A stretch of 28,182 nt of DNA from JAQUOA01 sp037443785 (GTDB taxonomy: Bacteria > Bacteroidota > Ignavibacteria > UBA10030 > UBA8401): positions 1-28,182 of the forward strand of contig JBBINR010000041.1 in the NCBI GenBank assembly GCA_037443785.1, given 5' to 3'. Below are positions 7,548 to 14,857 of the stretch, one piece after another (within the stretch, counting starts at the first letter, position 1; each line of letters opens with the position of its first letter). The position numbers were made by a program, and so were the translations under genes. The notes under the pieces are model-generated. The model was not told the DNA's origin. It made no database searches and was given only the letters and a program-made list of their open reading frames with translations.

Positions 7548-8862
7548 GCGGAGAATTGCTTCGTGTAAGTTTTCCTGTCTCAAGCACCTCGGTAATTTTT
7601 TTTGTTCCAAGCTTCCGCGCTTTTAAAAATCCTGACCATGCCATTTCCGCGATCAATCCGTTGTCGAGAAGATCGAAGAGCCATTGGTTGGTATAATCGG
7701 GATTTTCCTGCCTCATGCCGGCGTGAATTTCGCGCAGCCATTGCCGATTGAATCGTTCCTGCGAACCGATTGTCGGCGTCATAATGATCGGAATGCCGAG
7801 CCCGCTGTAGAATGAGAGCTCGCTCGGTTTTGTCCAAAGAATATCAGTTTCGCGCATGGTAGTATTGAACAGTTGAAAATATTCCTGCAGCGTATCGGCA
7901 TAGACGACGGAAATATTTTCGGGGCTGATTTCATCTCGAACGGTAAGAAAGAAATCGCGGACATCTGTTCGTATTCCTGCGATCAGATTCAAGCGGATTG
8001 TTCCTGCTCGAAGTTTCTCTTTTAAGCTCTGCGCAATTCGCTCACCGATCTCGCGCTGTGCGCCGGCTCCGCCGACGGCATAGGAGATTGTGAGTTTCCG
8101 CATTTTTTTGAATACGCAATTTTTCTTTCCAAGAAAATGTTCGACGCTGCGTGAATGCATTGCCCAGAATCTGTTGTTTGGGTCAAGATAAAACAACCGC
8201 TGTGCAAGGTCGGATTTCAGCACGGAAAGGTTTTCGCCGATGAGATCCATCGGCAGCGGGAACCCCGTGAGAAAAATTCTTTCTTCGGGAACGCCGTATG
8301 ATTTTAAACGCTGTGCCGCTTTTCCACACGGCGCAAAATAATTGATGCGGCTTTCCCACGGCTGCTTGGCAACCCATACCCGGTTGATATCCGCATCACA
8401 AATAATACAAAAGATCGGTTCATAGCCGTGAATGTCTGCGGCAATTGCCGGTGCGTAGAATGACGTCACCAGCGGCAGTTCGTTTGTTCGGATCTTCTCC
8501 AGCATTCCCTGACACAAGCCATTCTTGATGTTCGTTTCCAGAAGATCAACTTGATAGGTGCTGCTGGAGAGGTTTCTGATCGGATAAAACGACGGAATGT
8601 GCATCAGCGTATCCAGCAGTCCGAAGATCGGCTTTCCGATGAGGGGAATACCGCGCGCACGGGAGAATGATTCGTACACATTCAGAAGACGTGCCCATTG
8701 TTTTTTTTCTTTTTGAGAAGAGTTGTCGTTTTTGCCGACGGTGATTAAGCCGTCCTGTGCAATGAAATGAAGAGGAAAAACCGCGCGCTGATGTCCGTAG
8801 CCCATATCGGCGGAGACGACCCACGCATTTGTGGTTTTTAATTTTTTCTGCTTTGTTCCCAT
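7537..8862 (-). CDS. GT-B-fold glycosyltransferase-like protein
   Basis: A 441-residue protein. The N-terminal motif WVVSADMGYGHQRA (about residues 14-27) is a GHxRA-type loop related to the GGGHLAPA loop of the gene that follows. The C-terminal half has TISYAVGGAGAQREIGERI, LNLIAGIRTDVRDF, ISVVYADTLQEYFQLF and DILWTKPSELSFYSGLGIPIIMTPTIGSQE, the order expected for the nucleotide-sugar half of a GT-B enzyme. FYAPAIAADIHGYEPIFCIICDADINR is the central segment. It overlaps the MGDG-synthase-like gene and is probably co-transcribed with it, which suggests two steps of one glycolipid or envelope pathway. Activity is inferred from fold motifs only; it could also be a regulatory or inactive paralogue. 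Confidence 0.75.
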   Translation of the reverse strand: MGTKQKKLKTTNAWVVSADMGYGHQRAVFPLHFIAQDGLITVGKNDNSSQKEKKQWARLLNVYESFSRARGIPLIGKPIFGLLDTLMHIPSFYPIRNLSSSTYQVDLLETNIKNGLCQGMLEKIRTNELPLVTSFYAPAIAADIHGYEPIFCIICDADINRVWVAKQPWESRINYFAPCGKAAQRLKSYGVPEERIFLTGFPLPMDLIGENLSVLKSDLAQRLFYLDPNNRFWAMHSRSVEHFLGKKNCVFKKMRKLTISYAVGGAGAQREIGERIAQSLKEKLRAGTIRLNLIAGIRTDVRDFFLTVRDEISPENISVVYADTLQEYFQLFNTTMRETDILWTKPSELSFYSGLGIPIIMTPTIGSQERFNRQWLREIHAGMRQENPDYTNQWLFDLLDNGLIAEMAWSGFLKARKLGTKKITEVLETGKLTRSNSPLER

Positions 8863-8932
8863 GGTGCCGAAAGATACAAATTTTTTTTGCGAGGATGAAG
8901 GATCTAATATTACGGTGATGTAAATTTTTACG

Positions 8933-8971
8933 GAATAAAAAACCCGAAGCGCACAATAAACGCTTCGGGTT
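8933..8971 (-). terminator. Rho-independent terminator of the 8994-10510 unit
   Basis: AACCCGAAGCG (8941-8951) and CGCTTCGGGTT (8961-8971) form a perfect 11-bp stem with a 9-nt loop. Read on the minus strand the stem ends in GGGTTTTTTATT, a proper T-run. It starts 23 bp after the stop of the gene at 8994-9425 and lies upstream of the glycosyltransferase gene, so it separates two transcription units. Confidence 0.88.
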
Positions 8972-8993
8972 AATCGAGGAGGTATAGCAGAGG

Positions 8994-9425
8994 TTACAGC
9001 GAACTTATTCTGAAGAACTTATCGTGCAAGCGCTGGGAAGCCAGCGGGAAAAACTGCTCTGCATCGGCATTAAGAAGATTTGCACCGGTAGAAAACCATT
9101 CCGGATCGCCGCACAGTGCGGATGTGAGATACGCTTCGTACCGTATGCCGGCTGACGGATGCGCAACAGAAAGGCTGTCGATCACCGTTCGAAGTTCCGC
9201 AACATTTATTGTTGTGTCGAGTAATTTCACCCGTGCGATCATCAACAATGTTGCCGAAATGAGTCCCTCATTGCCTGAGCGCAGGCCCATAGTGCAGTTT
9301 TTCTTTACGATTTCAATTTGTGACCGCTTAACGTAAAAATTTTTTTTTGTAAGACTATCCTGTGCATGCATCACCGGAACGGCAAGCATCATTCCGAGGC
9401 ATATTGCTGCTGTGATTTGTTTCAT
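8994..9425 (-). CDS. Small secreted helical protein, relative of the one at 1419-1808
   Basis: A 143-residue protein with a Sec signal peptide (hydrophobic core around residues 6-19, cleavage after MHAQ or similar). The mature protein is helical: a run around IVKKNCTMGLRSGNEGLISATLLMIARVKLL and a second around SAGIRYEAYLTSALCGDPEWF. The spacing of helices and the 'S-N-x-G' turn resemble the small secreted protein at 1419-1808. The start is supported by GGAGG six bases before ATG. It is the second gene after the tandem sugar-binding-domain protein (17-bp gap) and is followed by a strong terminator. Function unknown; context suggests an extracytoplasmic partner of its neighbour. Confidence 0.8.
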   Translation of the reverse strand: MKQITAAICLGMMLAVPVMHAQDSLTKKNFYVKRSQIEIVKKNCTMGLRSGNEGLISATLLMIARVKLLDTTINVAELRTVIDSLSVAHPSAGIRYEAYLTSALCGDPEWFSTGANLLNADAEQFFPLASQRLHDKFFRISSL

Positions 9426-9442
9426 TCTTCCCTCCGGTAAAA

Positions 9443-10510
9443 TTAATTGTTAAAAATTTTATCCAACATTTGCCACCACGTGCCTGGGGCATTATTGTAT
9501 CGCGGCATATGATCTGGGCTCCATTCGCGATATTTTTTTTCGGTCATGATGCCGATCGGGCCTTCGCAGATCCCGCCGTAACGCATATTATCAAAGACGC
9601 GCACGGCAAGAACATTTTTTTGTCCGTAGCGTACGAGTGTTGTCGGAATTCTATAGGCACGTATCTGCTGATATTCATCACGGATCGTCCCGACTTTGCC
9701 GTTGCTGCGAAACTTTCCCGTATTCCCAATTTTTTCTCCATTCAAATATGCTTCATCGATGTCGTCGATCTTTCCAAGCATCAGTATAAGCTTTTCGTTT
9801 TGCAGGTTTGCCGGAACATCGATCGTTATGCGATACCATCCGAACCCGTCATAATCGGCGTACCCTTGATGATCCCACGGCAACGGAACGATCAGATCTT
9901 CCCATTGACTGTCGTTAAATCCCGGCTCAGCCCACTGCATATTGTCGCCTGTATTAAATTTCCACAGTACCGGAAGCTTTACGGCAAATTCCAATTCGTC
10001 CGAATGCGAAAAAATGCCGACCTTGCCCCTCGTAATGCCGCCGTATTTAAAATCATCATACACGCGGATGGCGACAATATTTTCCTGATTGAACTTGAGA
10101 AACTCCTTTGGAATCATAAATATTCCTTCTTGATCGTATGCGGTTTCAAACTCGGGCGGAAACAATCCTTTGCCGCCGATAAGATGCCCGTTGAGATACA
10201 CTTCACTTGCATCGTCGATATAACCGGCATGGTAGTAAAGATTCTTTCCTTGTGCGGAAGCAGGAAGAACAAATTTTTTTCGGTACCATGCATATCCATC
10301 GTAGCCTGCGTACCCTTCATCTTCCCACACATCGGGAACAAAAATTTCTCCCCATTTGCTGTCGTCAAATTTCGCATCGGAATATTTTTTATTGTCGCCG
10401 ATCTCGAATTTCCAGCTGCCGCGCAGGTCGACGATCTGTTTCTGTTCATCCGCGCTTTTGCCGGTTGTTGTGAGAAGAAGTGTTGCCAGTATGATGGTGA
10501 AATATTTCAT
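9443..10510 (-). CDS. Secreted protein with two tandem glycoside hydrolase 2-like sugar-binding domains
   Basis: A 355-residue protein with a signal peptide (to about residue 19). It consists of two copies of the jelly-roll domain that forms the N-terminus of GH2 enzymes such as beta-galactosidase. Copy 1 (about 25-165) has GSWKFEIGDN, FDDSKWGEIFVPDVWE, GYAWYRKKF, DDASEVYLNGHLIG and NIVAIRVYDDFKYGGI. Copy 2 (about 178-325) has LWKFNTGDN, FNDSQWEDLIVPLPWD, GFGWYRITI, DDIDEAYLNGEKIG and NVLAVRVFDNMRYGGI. No catalytic barrel follows, so it is inferred to bind carbohydrate rather than cut it. Start supported by AAGGA upstream. It leads a two-gene unit with the small helical protein. Confidence 0.85.
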   Translation of the reverse strand: MKYFTIILATLLLTTTGKSADEQKQIVDLRGSWKFEIGDNKKYSDAKFDDSKWGEIFVPDVWEDEGYAGYDGYAWYRKKFVLPASAQGKNLYYHAGYIDDASEVYLNGHLIGGKGLFPPEFETAYDQEGIFMIPKEFLKFNQENIVAIRVYDDFKYGGITRGKVGIFSHSDELEFAVKLPVLWKFNTGDNMQWAEPGFNDSQWEDLIVPLPWDHQGYADYDGFGWYRITIDVPANLQNEKLILMLGKIDDIDEAYLNGEKIGNTGKFRSNGKVGTIRDEYQQIRAYRIPTTLVRYGQKNVLAVRVFDNMRYGGICEGPIGIMTEKKYREWSPDHMPRYNNAPGTWWQMLDKIFNN

Positions 10511-10548
10511 GTCTATTTCCTTTTTGAACTACACAAATTTACGGCGAG

Positions 10549-10578
10549 GATATATCAAAGATGTCGCGGCAAAGTCAA
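10549..10578 (-). promoter_or_regulatory. Candidate promoter for the tandem sugar-binding-domain gene
   Basis: On the minus strand TTGACT (10578-10573) is followed after 18 bp by TATATC (10554-10549), about 40 bp before the ATG at 10510. It fits a sigma-70-like pattern, but the -10 match is only partial. Confidence 0.35.
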
Positions 10579-10791
10579 GATTTGTAAAAAATTGTCACGG
10601 ACGAAACGCCCGCACTTTTGTTTGTTATTGCAGCGGATTGTTAACGGGAATCCGGCAGTCTCTTTTCTTTGTTGGAAAGAAGGGAAATCGTGTCTTTTGG
10701 GTAAGAGCATTCTTATTGCCGAAAATATTTATTATCAATACATTTTATAAATCAATAATTCTGTGATGTTAGCAATCGAAAGGACCGTTTT

Positions 10792-11235
10792 GTGTCACCA
10801 CATGAACTTGAAAAATATCTTTATGATCATATTCCATTATCAAAGGCAATGCAGGTTTCTGTTGTGAATATTGGCGACGAAAGCGTCGTATTGGGTGCAC
10901 CGTTGCTGCCGAATATCAATCATCGTGATACACTCTTTGGCGGAAGCGCCGCTGCCGTTGCCATACTTTCGGCGTGGTCGCTGCTGCACGTGCGTTTGCG
11001 CGGTGCCGAACTTTCGAACCGGCTTGTCATTCAGCGAAACACAATGGAATACATTCGTCCTATTGCAGGCGATTTTACTGCCCGGTCTTTCCTGCATGAT
11101 CCGGGAAAATGGGAATCCTTCCTGCATATGCTTGGACGAAAAGGGAAAGCAAGAATTTCAATCGTTTCTGTTCTGGAGTATGGCGGTGAGAAAGCCGGAA
11201 CCTTTACGGGTGAGTTTGTCGCAATGAATATATAG
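10792..11235 (+). CDS. YiiD C-terminal-type thioesterase (hotdog fold)
   Basis: A 147-residue protein that matches the YiiD_C putative thioesterase domain throughout: LEKYLYDHIPLSKAMQVSVV, APLLPNINHRDTLFGGSAAAVAILSAWSLLHVRL and the later YIRPIAGDFTAR. In the hotdog fold the TLFGGS segment starts the central helix and forms the acyl-thioester pocket. In E. coli the domain is fused to an acetyltransferase; here it stands alone. The start is GTG at 10792, supported by AAAGGA ending 7 bases before it. The natural substrate is not known; an acyl-CoA or acyl-ACP is likely. The next gene follows 79 bp later on the same strand. Confidence 0.88.
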   Translation: MSPHELEKYLYDHIPLSKAMQVSVVNIGDESVVLGAPLLPNINHRDTLFGGSAAAVAILSAWSLLHVRLRGAELSNRLVIQRNTMEYIRPIAGDFTARSFLHDPGKWESFLHMLGRKGKARISIVSVLEYGGEKAGTFTGEFVAMNI

Positions 11236-11314
11236 GGTGCATAATGTTTTTTGATTATTGTTGTAACGCCGCTTAATGCACGTCAGTGAGAACAATAAAG
11301 AAAAAGGAATAGGC

Positions 11315-12004
11315 ATGATGCGATCACAAATCACTATTGGTCTGGTAGGTGACTTCGACAATTCAGTTCCTGCGCACCAGGCTATTCCTTTGGCGCTGAA
11401 ACATGCGGGTGATCAAGCCGGGATTCAAATCACTTACGAATGGGTTCCGACGGAAGATATTACATCGGTATCGCGTGTAAATATCTTTGACGGGCTTTGG
11501 TGCGTACCGGCAAGTCCCTATCGAAGTATGGCCGGTGCGCTGTTGGCGATTCGTTATGCCCGGGAAAATATGATACCATTCCTTGGTACGTGCGGCGGCT
11601 TTCAACACGCGATCATTGAATACGCAAGAAATGTTTTGGGATGGCAAGATGCAGACCATGCGGAAACCGCACCGAATACAACGCGGACAGTCATTGCTCC
11701 TCTTGCCTGTGCATTGGTTGATGTTGTTCGTTTGTTCTCAGGTACTCGCATCGCCGGTGCGTACGGAACGTTGCAGACAATAGAAGGGTATCGATGCCGA
11801 TACGGATTAAACCCTGAGTTCCAGAAACAATTGCTTGCAGGCCCGCTGCGGGCATCGGCAGATGATCACACGGGAGAGATTCGTGCAGTTGAACTTGATA
11901 ACCATCCATTCTTCGTTGCAACGCTTTTCCAACCGGAGCGTGCAGCGTTGCAGAAACGCTCTGCACCTCTGGTAAAAGCATTCGTTCGTGCGTGCTGTTC
12001 GTAA
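11315..12004 (+). CDS. CTP synthase C-terminal-like class I amidotransferase-domain protein
   Basis: Start set at ATG 11315 because AAGGA lies about 6 bases before it; an in-frame ATG at 11276 lacks a ribosome site. The 229-residue protein matches the family often named 'CTP synthase C-terminal region-related (seleno)protein': IGLVGDFDNSVPAHQAIPLAL, DGLWCVPASPYRSMAGAL, FLGTCGGFQHAIIEYARNVL, GPLRASADD and HPFFVATLFQPE. The nucleophile of class I glutamine amidotransferases is present (Cys93 in GTCGGFQH). The catalytic His of the usual FHPE motif is Gln206 (FQPE). No synthetase domain is attached. True activity is unknown. Some relatives are said to carry selenocysteine at a key position; this copy uses Cys. 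Confidence 0.85.
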   Translation: MMRSQITIGLVGDFDNSVPAHQAIPLALKHAGDQAGIQITYEWVPTEDITSVSRVNIFDGLWCVPASPYRSMAGALLAIRYARENMIPFLGTCGGFQHAIIEYARNVLGWQDADHAETAPNTTRTVIAPLACALVDVVRLFSGTRIAGAYGTLQTIEGYRCRYGLNPEFQKQLLAGPLRASADDHTGEIRAVELDNHPFFVATLFQPERAALQKRSAPLVKAFVRACCS

Positions 12005-12052
12005 CCAATACGTACAGCGGTGCATCCATGTTTTCCTTCATCCTTTTTCTTG

Positions 12053-12081
12053 TTGACGAAGACATTTATTCTGTCTACATT
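12053..12081 (+). promoter_or_regulatory. Candidate promoter for the hybrid kinase gene
   Basis: TTGACG (12053-12058), 17 bp, then TACATT (12076-12081). This is a sigma-70-like arrangement about 155 bp upstream of the kinase ATG, which would leave a long 5' leader. The -10 match is 4 of 6. Confidence 0.35.
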
Positions 12082-12237
12082 CTACAAACAAATAATGACT
12101 CCGGCTCCCTTCACCAACTCTCAATCTACCGGCCGATTGAGTCATGTTAAATTTCAATTAAATACGATTTGAATGTAACACCTTCAACGGTCCATCCCAT
12201 TTTTTCATGAATGTAAGATACGGAGGGGAGATTTGAC

Positions 12238-14121
12238 ATGGAATTCAACGCCAAACAAAGTTCGGAAAATATTTTTTATCGCATGCTGGATGATCTGGCA
12301 GAAGGTGTTTACCTCATTGGTCTCGATTGGCGATATCTCTATTTGAACAAAACTGCCATTGGGCAGACCCGACGGACGAAAGAAGAACTTCTGGGAAAGA
12401 CCATGATGGAGTGCTTTCCCGGAATTGAACACACCGCACCCTACCAGTCGCTTCAACGATGTATGCGGGAAAAAATTGAGTTGACATTTGAACAATCAAC
12501 CAGCAAAGAAAATGGTACACCTGCATGGTATGAGATGAGAGTGGAACCCTTCCAAGAAGGTGTTTTGGTTCTCTCATTCGATATTACTGAACGCAAGAGA
12601 GCCGAACAAGCATTGCGGGAATCCGAAAAACGATTTTTCGCTGTGTTTCAGTACAGTCCCACCGGCATCGCCATCTCTCGGTTGACCGACGGAAAATTTC
12701 TTGATGTGAACGAAGAGACATGCCGCATCTACGGGTACAAACGCGAAGAGATCATCGGCCGCACATCGCTGGAACTGGGGATCATTCAAGCCGACAGCCG
12801 TCAGAAGCTTCTTGAAAAGCAGAAGATCGAGCACAATCTTAAAAATGTCGAATTAGACATCAACTCTCGGGGCGGTGCAATCCATCCAGTATTATTCTCT
12901 TGGGTTCCGATTGAGATTAATCACGAAACATATATGGTTGCTACTATTGTGGACATCACAGAACGAAAACGGATCGACGAGCAGAACCTGCGCTTACAGC
13001 GGTTGGAAAGTGTCGGTTCCTTGGCGGGAGGAATTGTCCATGATATGAACAACATCCTCAGCCCTATGATGATGGCTCTCGGAAGACTGCGGCAAAATGT
13101 TACTGATGCTGGAGATCAAAAATTGGTTGACATGCTGGAAAGAAATTCGAAAAGAGCCGCTGAGTTGCTGAGACAAATTCTTACCTTTGCCCGCGGTTCT
13201 GAATCGAAACGTTCCCCCTTAAAGATTTCCCTCGTGTTGGATGAGGTCGTGAAACTGCTCAAGCCGACATTTCCCGCGAATATTTCTTTCCAAAAGAATT
13301 TTCCGAAAAGTTTGTGGTCCATTTCCGCCGATGCAACACAGATCCATCAGGTGGTGGTCAATCTTTGCGTCAACGCCCGCGATGCCATGCCGCAGGGAGG
13401 AACATTGTCTTTTGATGTGGAGAATTTTTCCGTTACTGAACACGATACGCGAATGTTCCCTGGAGCAAAGCCTGGTCTGTACGTCCTTCTGAAAGTATCG
13501 GATACCGGTACCGGAATGTCTTCCGAAGTAAAAAGCAAGATCTTCGATCCGTTCTTTACCACGAAAGAAGTTGGCAAAGGAACGGGACTCGGACTTTCCA
13601 TGGTAACATCCATTGTGCAAGCGCATGAAGGTTTTCTTGATGTGCACAGCGAACTTGGCGAAGGAACGCAATTCAAAATTTATTTTCCCGCCATTGCGTC
13701 GGTGGATGCAACTCAAGAACAGCAGGAAACGCTGGAAGCGGTGCAGGGTAACGGCGAACTGATATTATTGGTCGACGATGATGCGATTGTCCGCGAGATT
13801 GCAATGATCTCTTTGGAAGCGAGCGGTTACAAGGTTATCATCGCCGCCGATGGAACCGAAGCGGTCGGCCTCTATGGACAACGTTCGGGTGACGTTCGCC
13901 TTGTCATTACGGATATGGATATGCCTATTATGGACGGCGCATCACTTGTACGTATTTTGCGTAAGATGAATTCCAATCTTCATATTATTGGTTCCAGCGG
14001 CACAGCCGACAAACCGCGGTTGAAAAAACTGGAAGAATCCGGAATAAATTCATTTCTTGCCAAGCCGTACACAACGGAGATCTTGCTAAAGGTAATCTAT
14101 GAAACACTTCATCAGAAATAA
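12238..14121 (+). CDS. Hybrid sensor histidine kinase (PAS-PAS-HisKA-HATPase-receiver)
   Basis: A 627-residue cytoplasmic protein without membrane segments. Order: PAS 1 (about 12-118), PAS 2 (about 130-243), each ending in the DITERKR linker; a HisKA domain with GGIVHDMNNILSP, His268 being the phosphoacceptor; HATPase_c with N-box NLCVNARDAMPQGG, G1 SDTGTGMS (D422) and G2 GKGTGLGLS (447-454); then a receiver (about 507-625) with the acidic pair DDD, phospho-acceptor Asp559 in ITDMDMPIMDG, Ser586 and Lys609. The H-box is of the NtrB/FixL-like 'HDFNN' type. GGAGGGGAG upstream supports the ATG. The soluble PAS pair suggests an intracellular signal such as redox state or a ligand; none is identifiable. 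The output partner is not encoded next to it; the PhoB-type regulator next door is convergent and has its own kinase. Confidence 0.93.
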   Translation: MEFNAKQSSENIFYRMLDDLAEGVYLIGLDWRYLYLNKTAIGQTRRTKEELLGKTMMECFPGIEHTAPYQSLQRCMREKIELTFEQSTSKENGTPAWYEMRVEPFQEGVLVLSFDITERKRAEQALRESEKRFFAVFQYSPTGIAISRLTDGKFLDVNEETCRIYGYKREEIIGRTSLELGIIQADSRQKLLEKQKIEHNLKNVELDINSRGGAIHPVLFSWVPIEINHETYMVATIVDITERKRIDEQNLRLQRLESVGSLAGGIVHDMNNILSPMMMALGRLRQNVTDAGDQKLVDMLERNSKRAAELLRQILTFARGSESKRSPLKISLVLDEVVKLLKPTFPANISFQKNFPKSLWSISADATQIHQVVVNLCVNARDAMPQGGTLSFDVENFSVTEHDTRMFPGAKPGLYVLLKVSDTGTGMSSEVKSKIFDPFFTTKEVGKGTGLGLSMVTSIVQAHEGFLDVHSELGEGTQFKIYFPAIASVDATQEQQETLEAVQGNGELILLVDDDAIVREIAMISLEASGYKVIIAADGTEAVGLYGQRSGDVRLVITDMDMPIMDGASLVRILRKMNSNLHIIGSSGTADKPRLKKLEESGINSFLAKPYTTEILLKVIYETLHQK

Positions 14122-14171
14122 TATCTGGGGAAATTTTATCGAACGAATATTGCCAACGTGGGAACAAAATC

Positions 14172-14855
14172 TTATACCACCAATTTATATCCCGTTCCAT
14201 GCATGGTAATGATGAATTTCGGGTGGGAAGGATCTTTTTCGATTTTTTGGCGAAGCTTTACGATAAAATTATCGACGGTGCGCGACGAAATCGATTCGTC
14301 ATATCCCCACACATTCGTCAGCAGATCGTCGCGGGTGATCACCTGATTTTTATGCTGATATAAATATTTCAGTACATCAAATTCTTTCGATGTCATGGCA
14401 ACAGGTTTTCCTTTTTTCGTTGCAGCGTAACTTCCAAAATCAATTTCCAACGCGCCGATCGTAATTTTTGCCGTCGAAGGCTCCTGCTCTTTTTGCGATC
14501 GGCGCAGCAACGCTTTTACACGCGCAAGAAGTTCGCGCAATCCGAACGGTTTTGTAATGTAATCGTCCGCACCAAGCTCAAGCCCGAGGACTTTATCGAT
14601 CTCTTCGCCTTTCGCCGTCAGCATAATAATGGGAAGCGTCACACCGGCTGCGCGTGCCTGCTTGCATACGTCAAATCCCGACATACCCGGAAGCATGACA
14701 TCCAAAAAAATAAGATCGAACGATTGTGCGAGAAGCATATCCAATCCTTTTTTTCCGTCGCCGATCACGGTAACATCGTATCCCTCAAATTCAAGATTAT
14801 CGCGCAAGCCGCGCTGCATTTCAGGTTCGTCTTCAACAACAAGTATGCGTGCCAT
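14172..14855 (-). CDS. OmpR/PhoB family response regulator
   Basis: A 227-residue two-domain regulator. Receiver: acidic pair E8-D9, phospho-acceptor Asp52 in LDVMLPGMSG, Thr80 and Lys102 in ITKPF. The C-terminal winged-helix DNA-binding domain (about 127-227) contains MTSKEFDVLKYLYQHKNQVITRDDLL and SSRTVDNFIVKLRQKIEKDP, ending GTGYKLV as usual. It begins 2 bp after the stop of the membrane sensor kinase, so this is a standard two-component pair transcribed from the kinase side. It ends 50 bp from the convergent hybrid kinase. Target genes are unknown. Confidence 0.95.
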   Translation of the reverse strand: MARILVVEDEPEMQRGLRDNLEFEGYDVTVIGDGKKGLDMLLAQSFDLIFLDVMLPGMSGFDVCKQARAAGVTLPIIMLTAKGEEIDKVLGLELGADDYITKPFGLRELLARVKALLRRSQKEQEPSTAKITIGALEIDFGSYAATKKGKPVAMTSKEFDVLKYLYQHKNQVITRDDLLTNVWGYDESISSRTVDNFIVKLRQKIEKDPSHPKFIITMHGTGYKLVV

Positions 14856-14857
14856 AA

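Noticed and set aside
9470..10750. A 426-codon open frame antisense to the tandem sugar-binding-domain gene
   Set aside because: It mirrors a well-supported gene with duplicated domains and a ribosome site. The antisense product is Cys/Phe/Ile-rich with no recognisable domain.
11276..11314. Earlier ATG for the amidotransferase-domain protein
   Set aside because: It has no ribosome site, adds a Lys/Asn-rich tail not expected in the family, and the ATG at 11315 has AAGGA at good spacing.
13219..13716. A 165-codon open frame antisense to the hybrid kinase
   Set aside because: It lies wholly within the HATPase region of a clear kinase on the other strand, has no ribosome site and no protein-like features.
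12238..14855. Hybrid kinase and PhoB-type regulator as one signalling pair
   Set aside because: They are convergent, the regulator has its own kinase 2 bp upstream, and the hybrid kinase has its own receiver.
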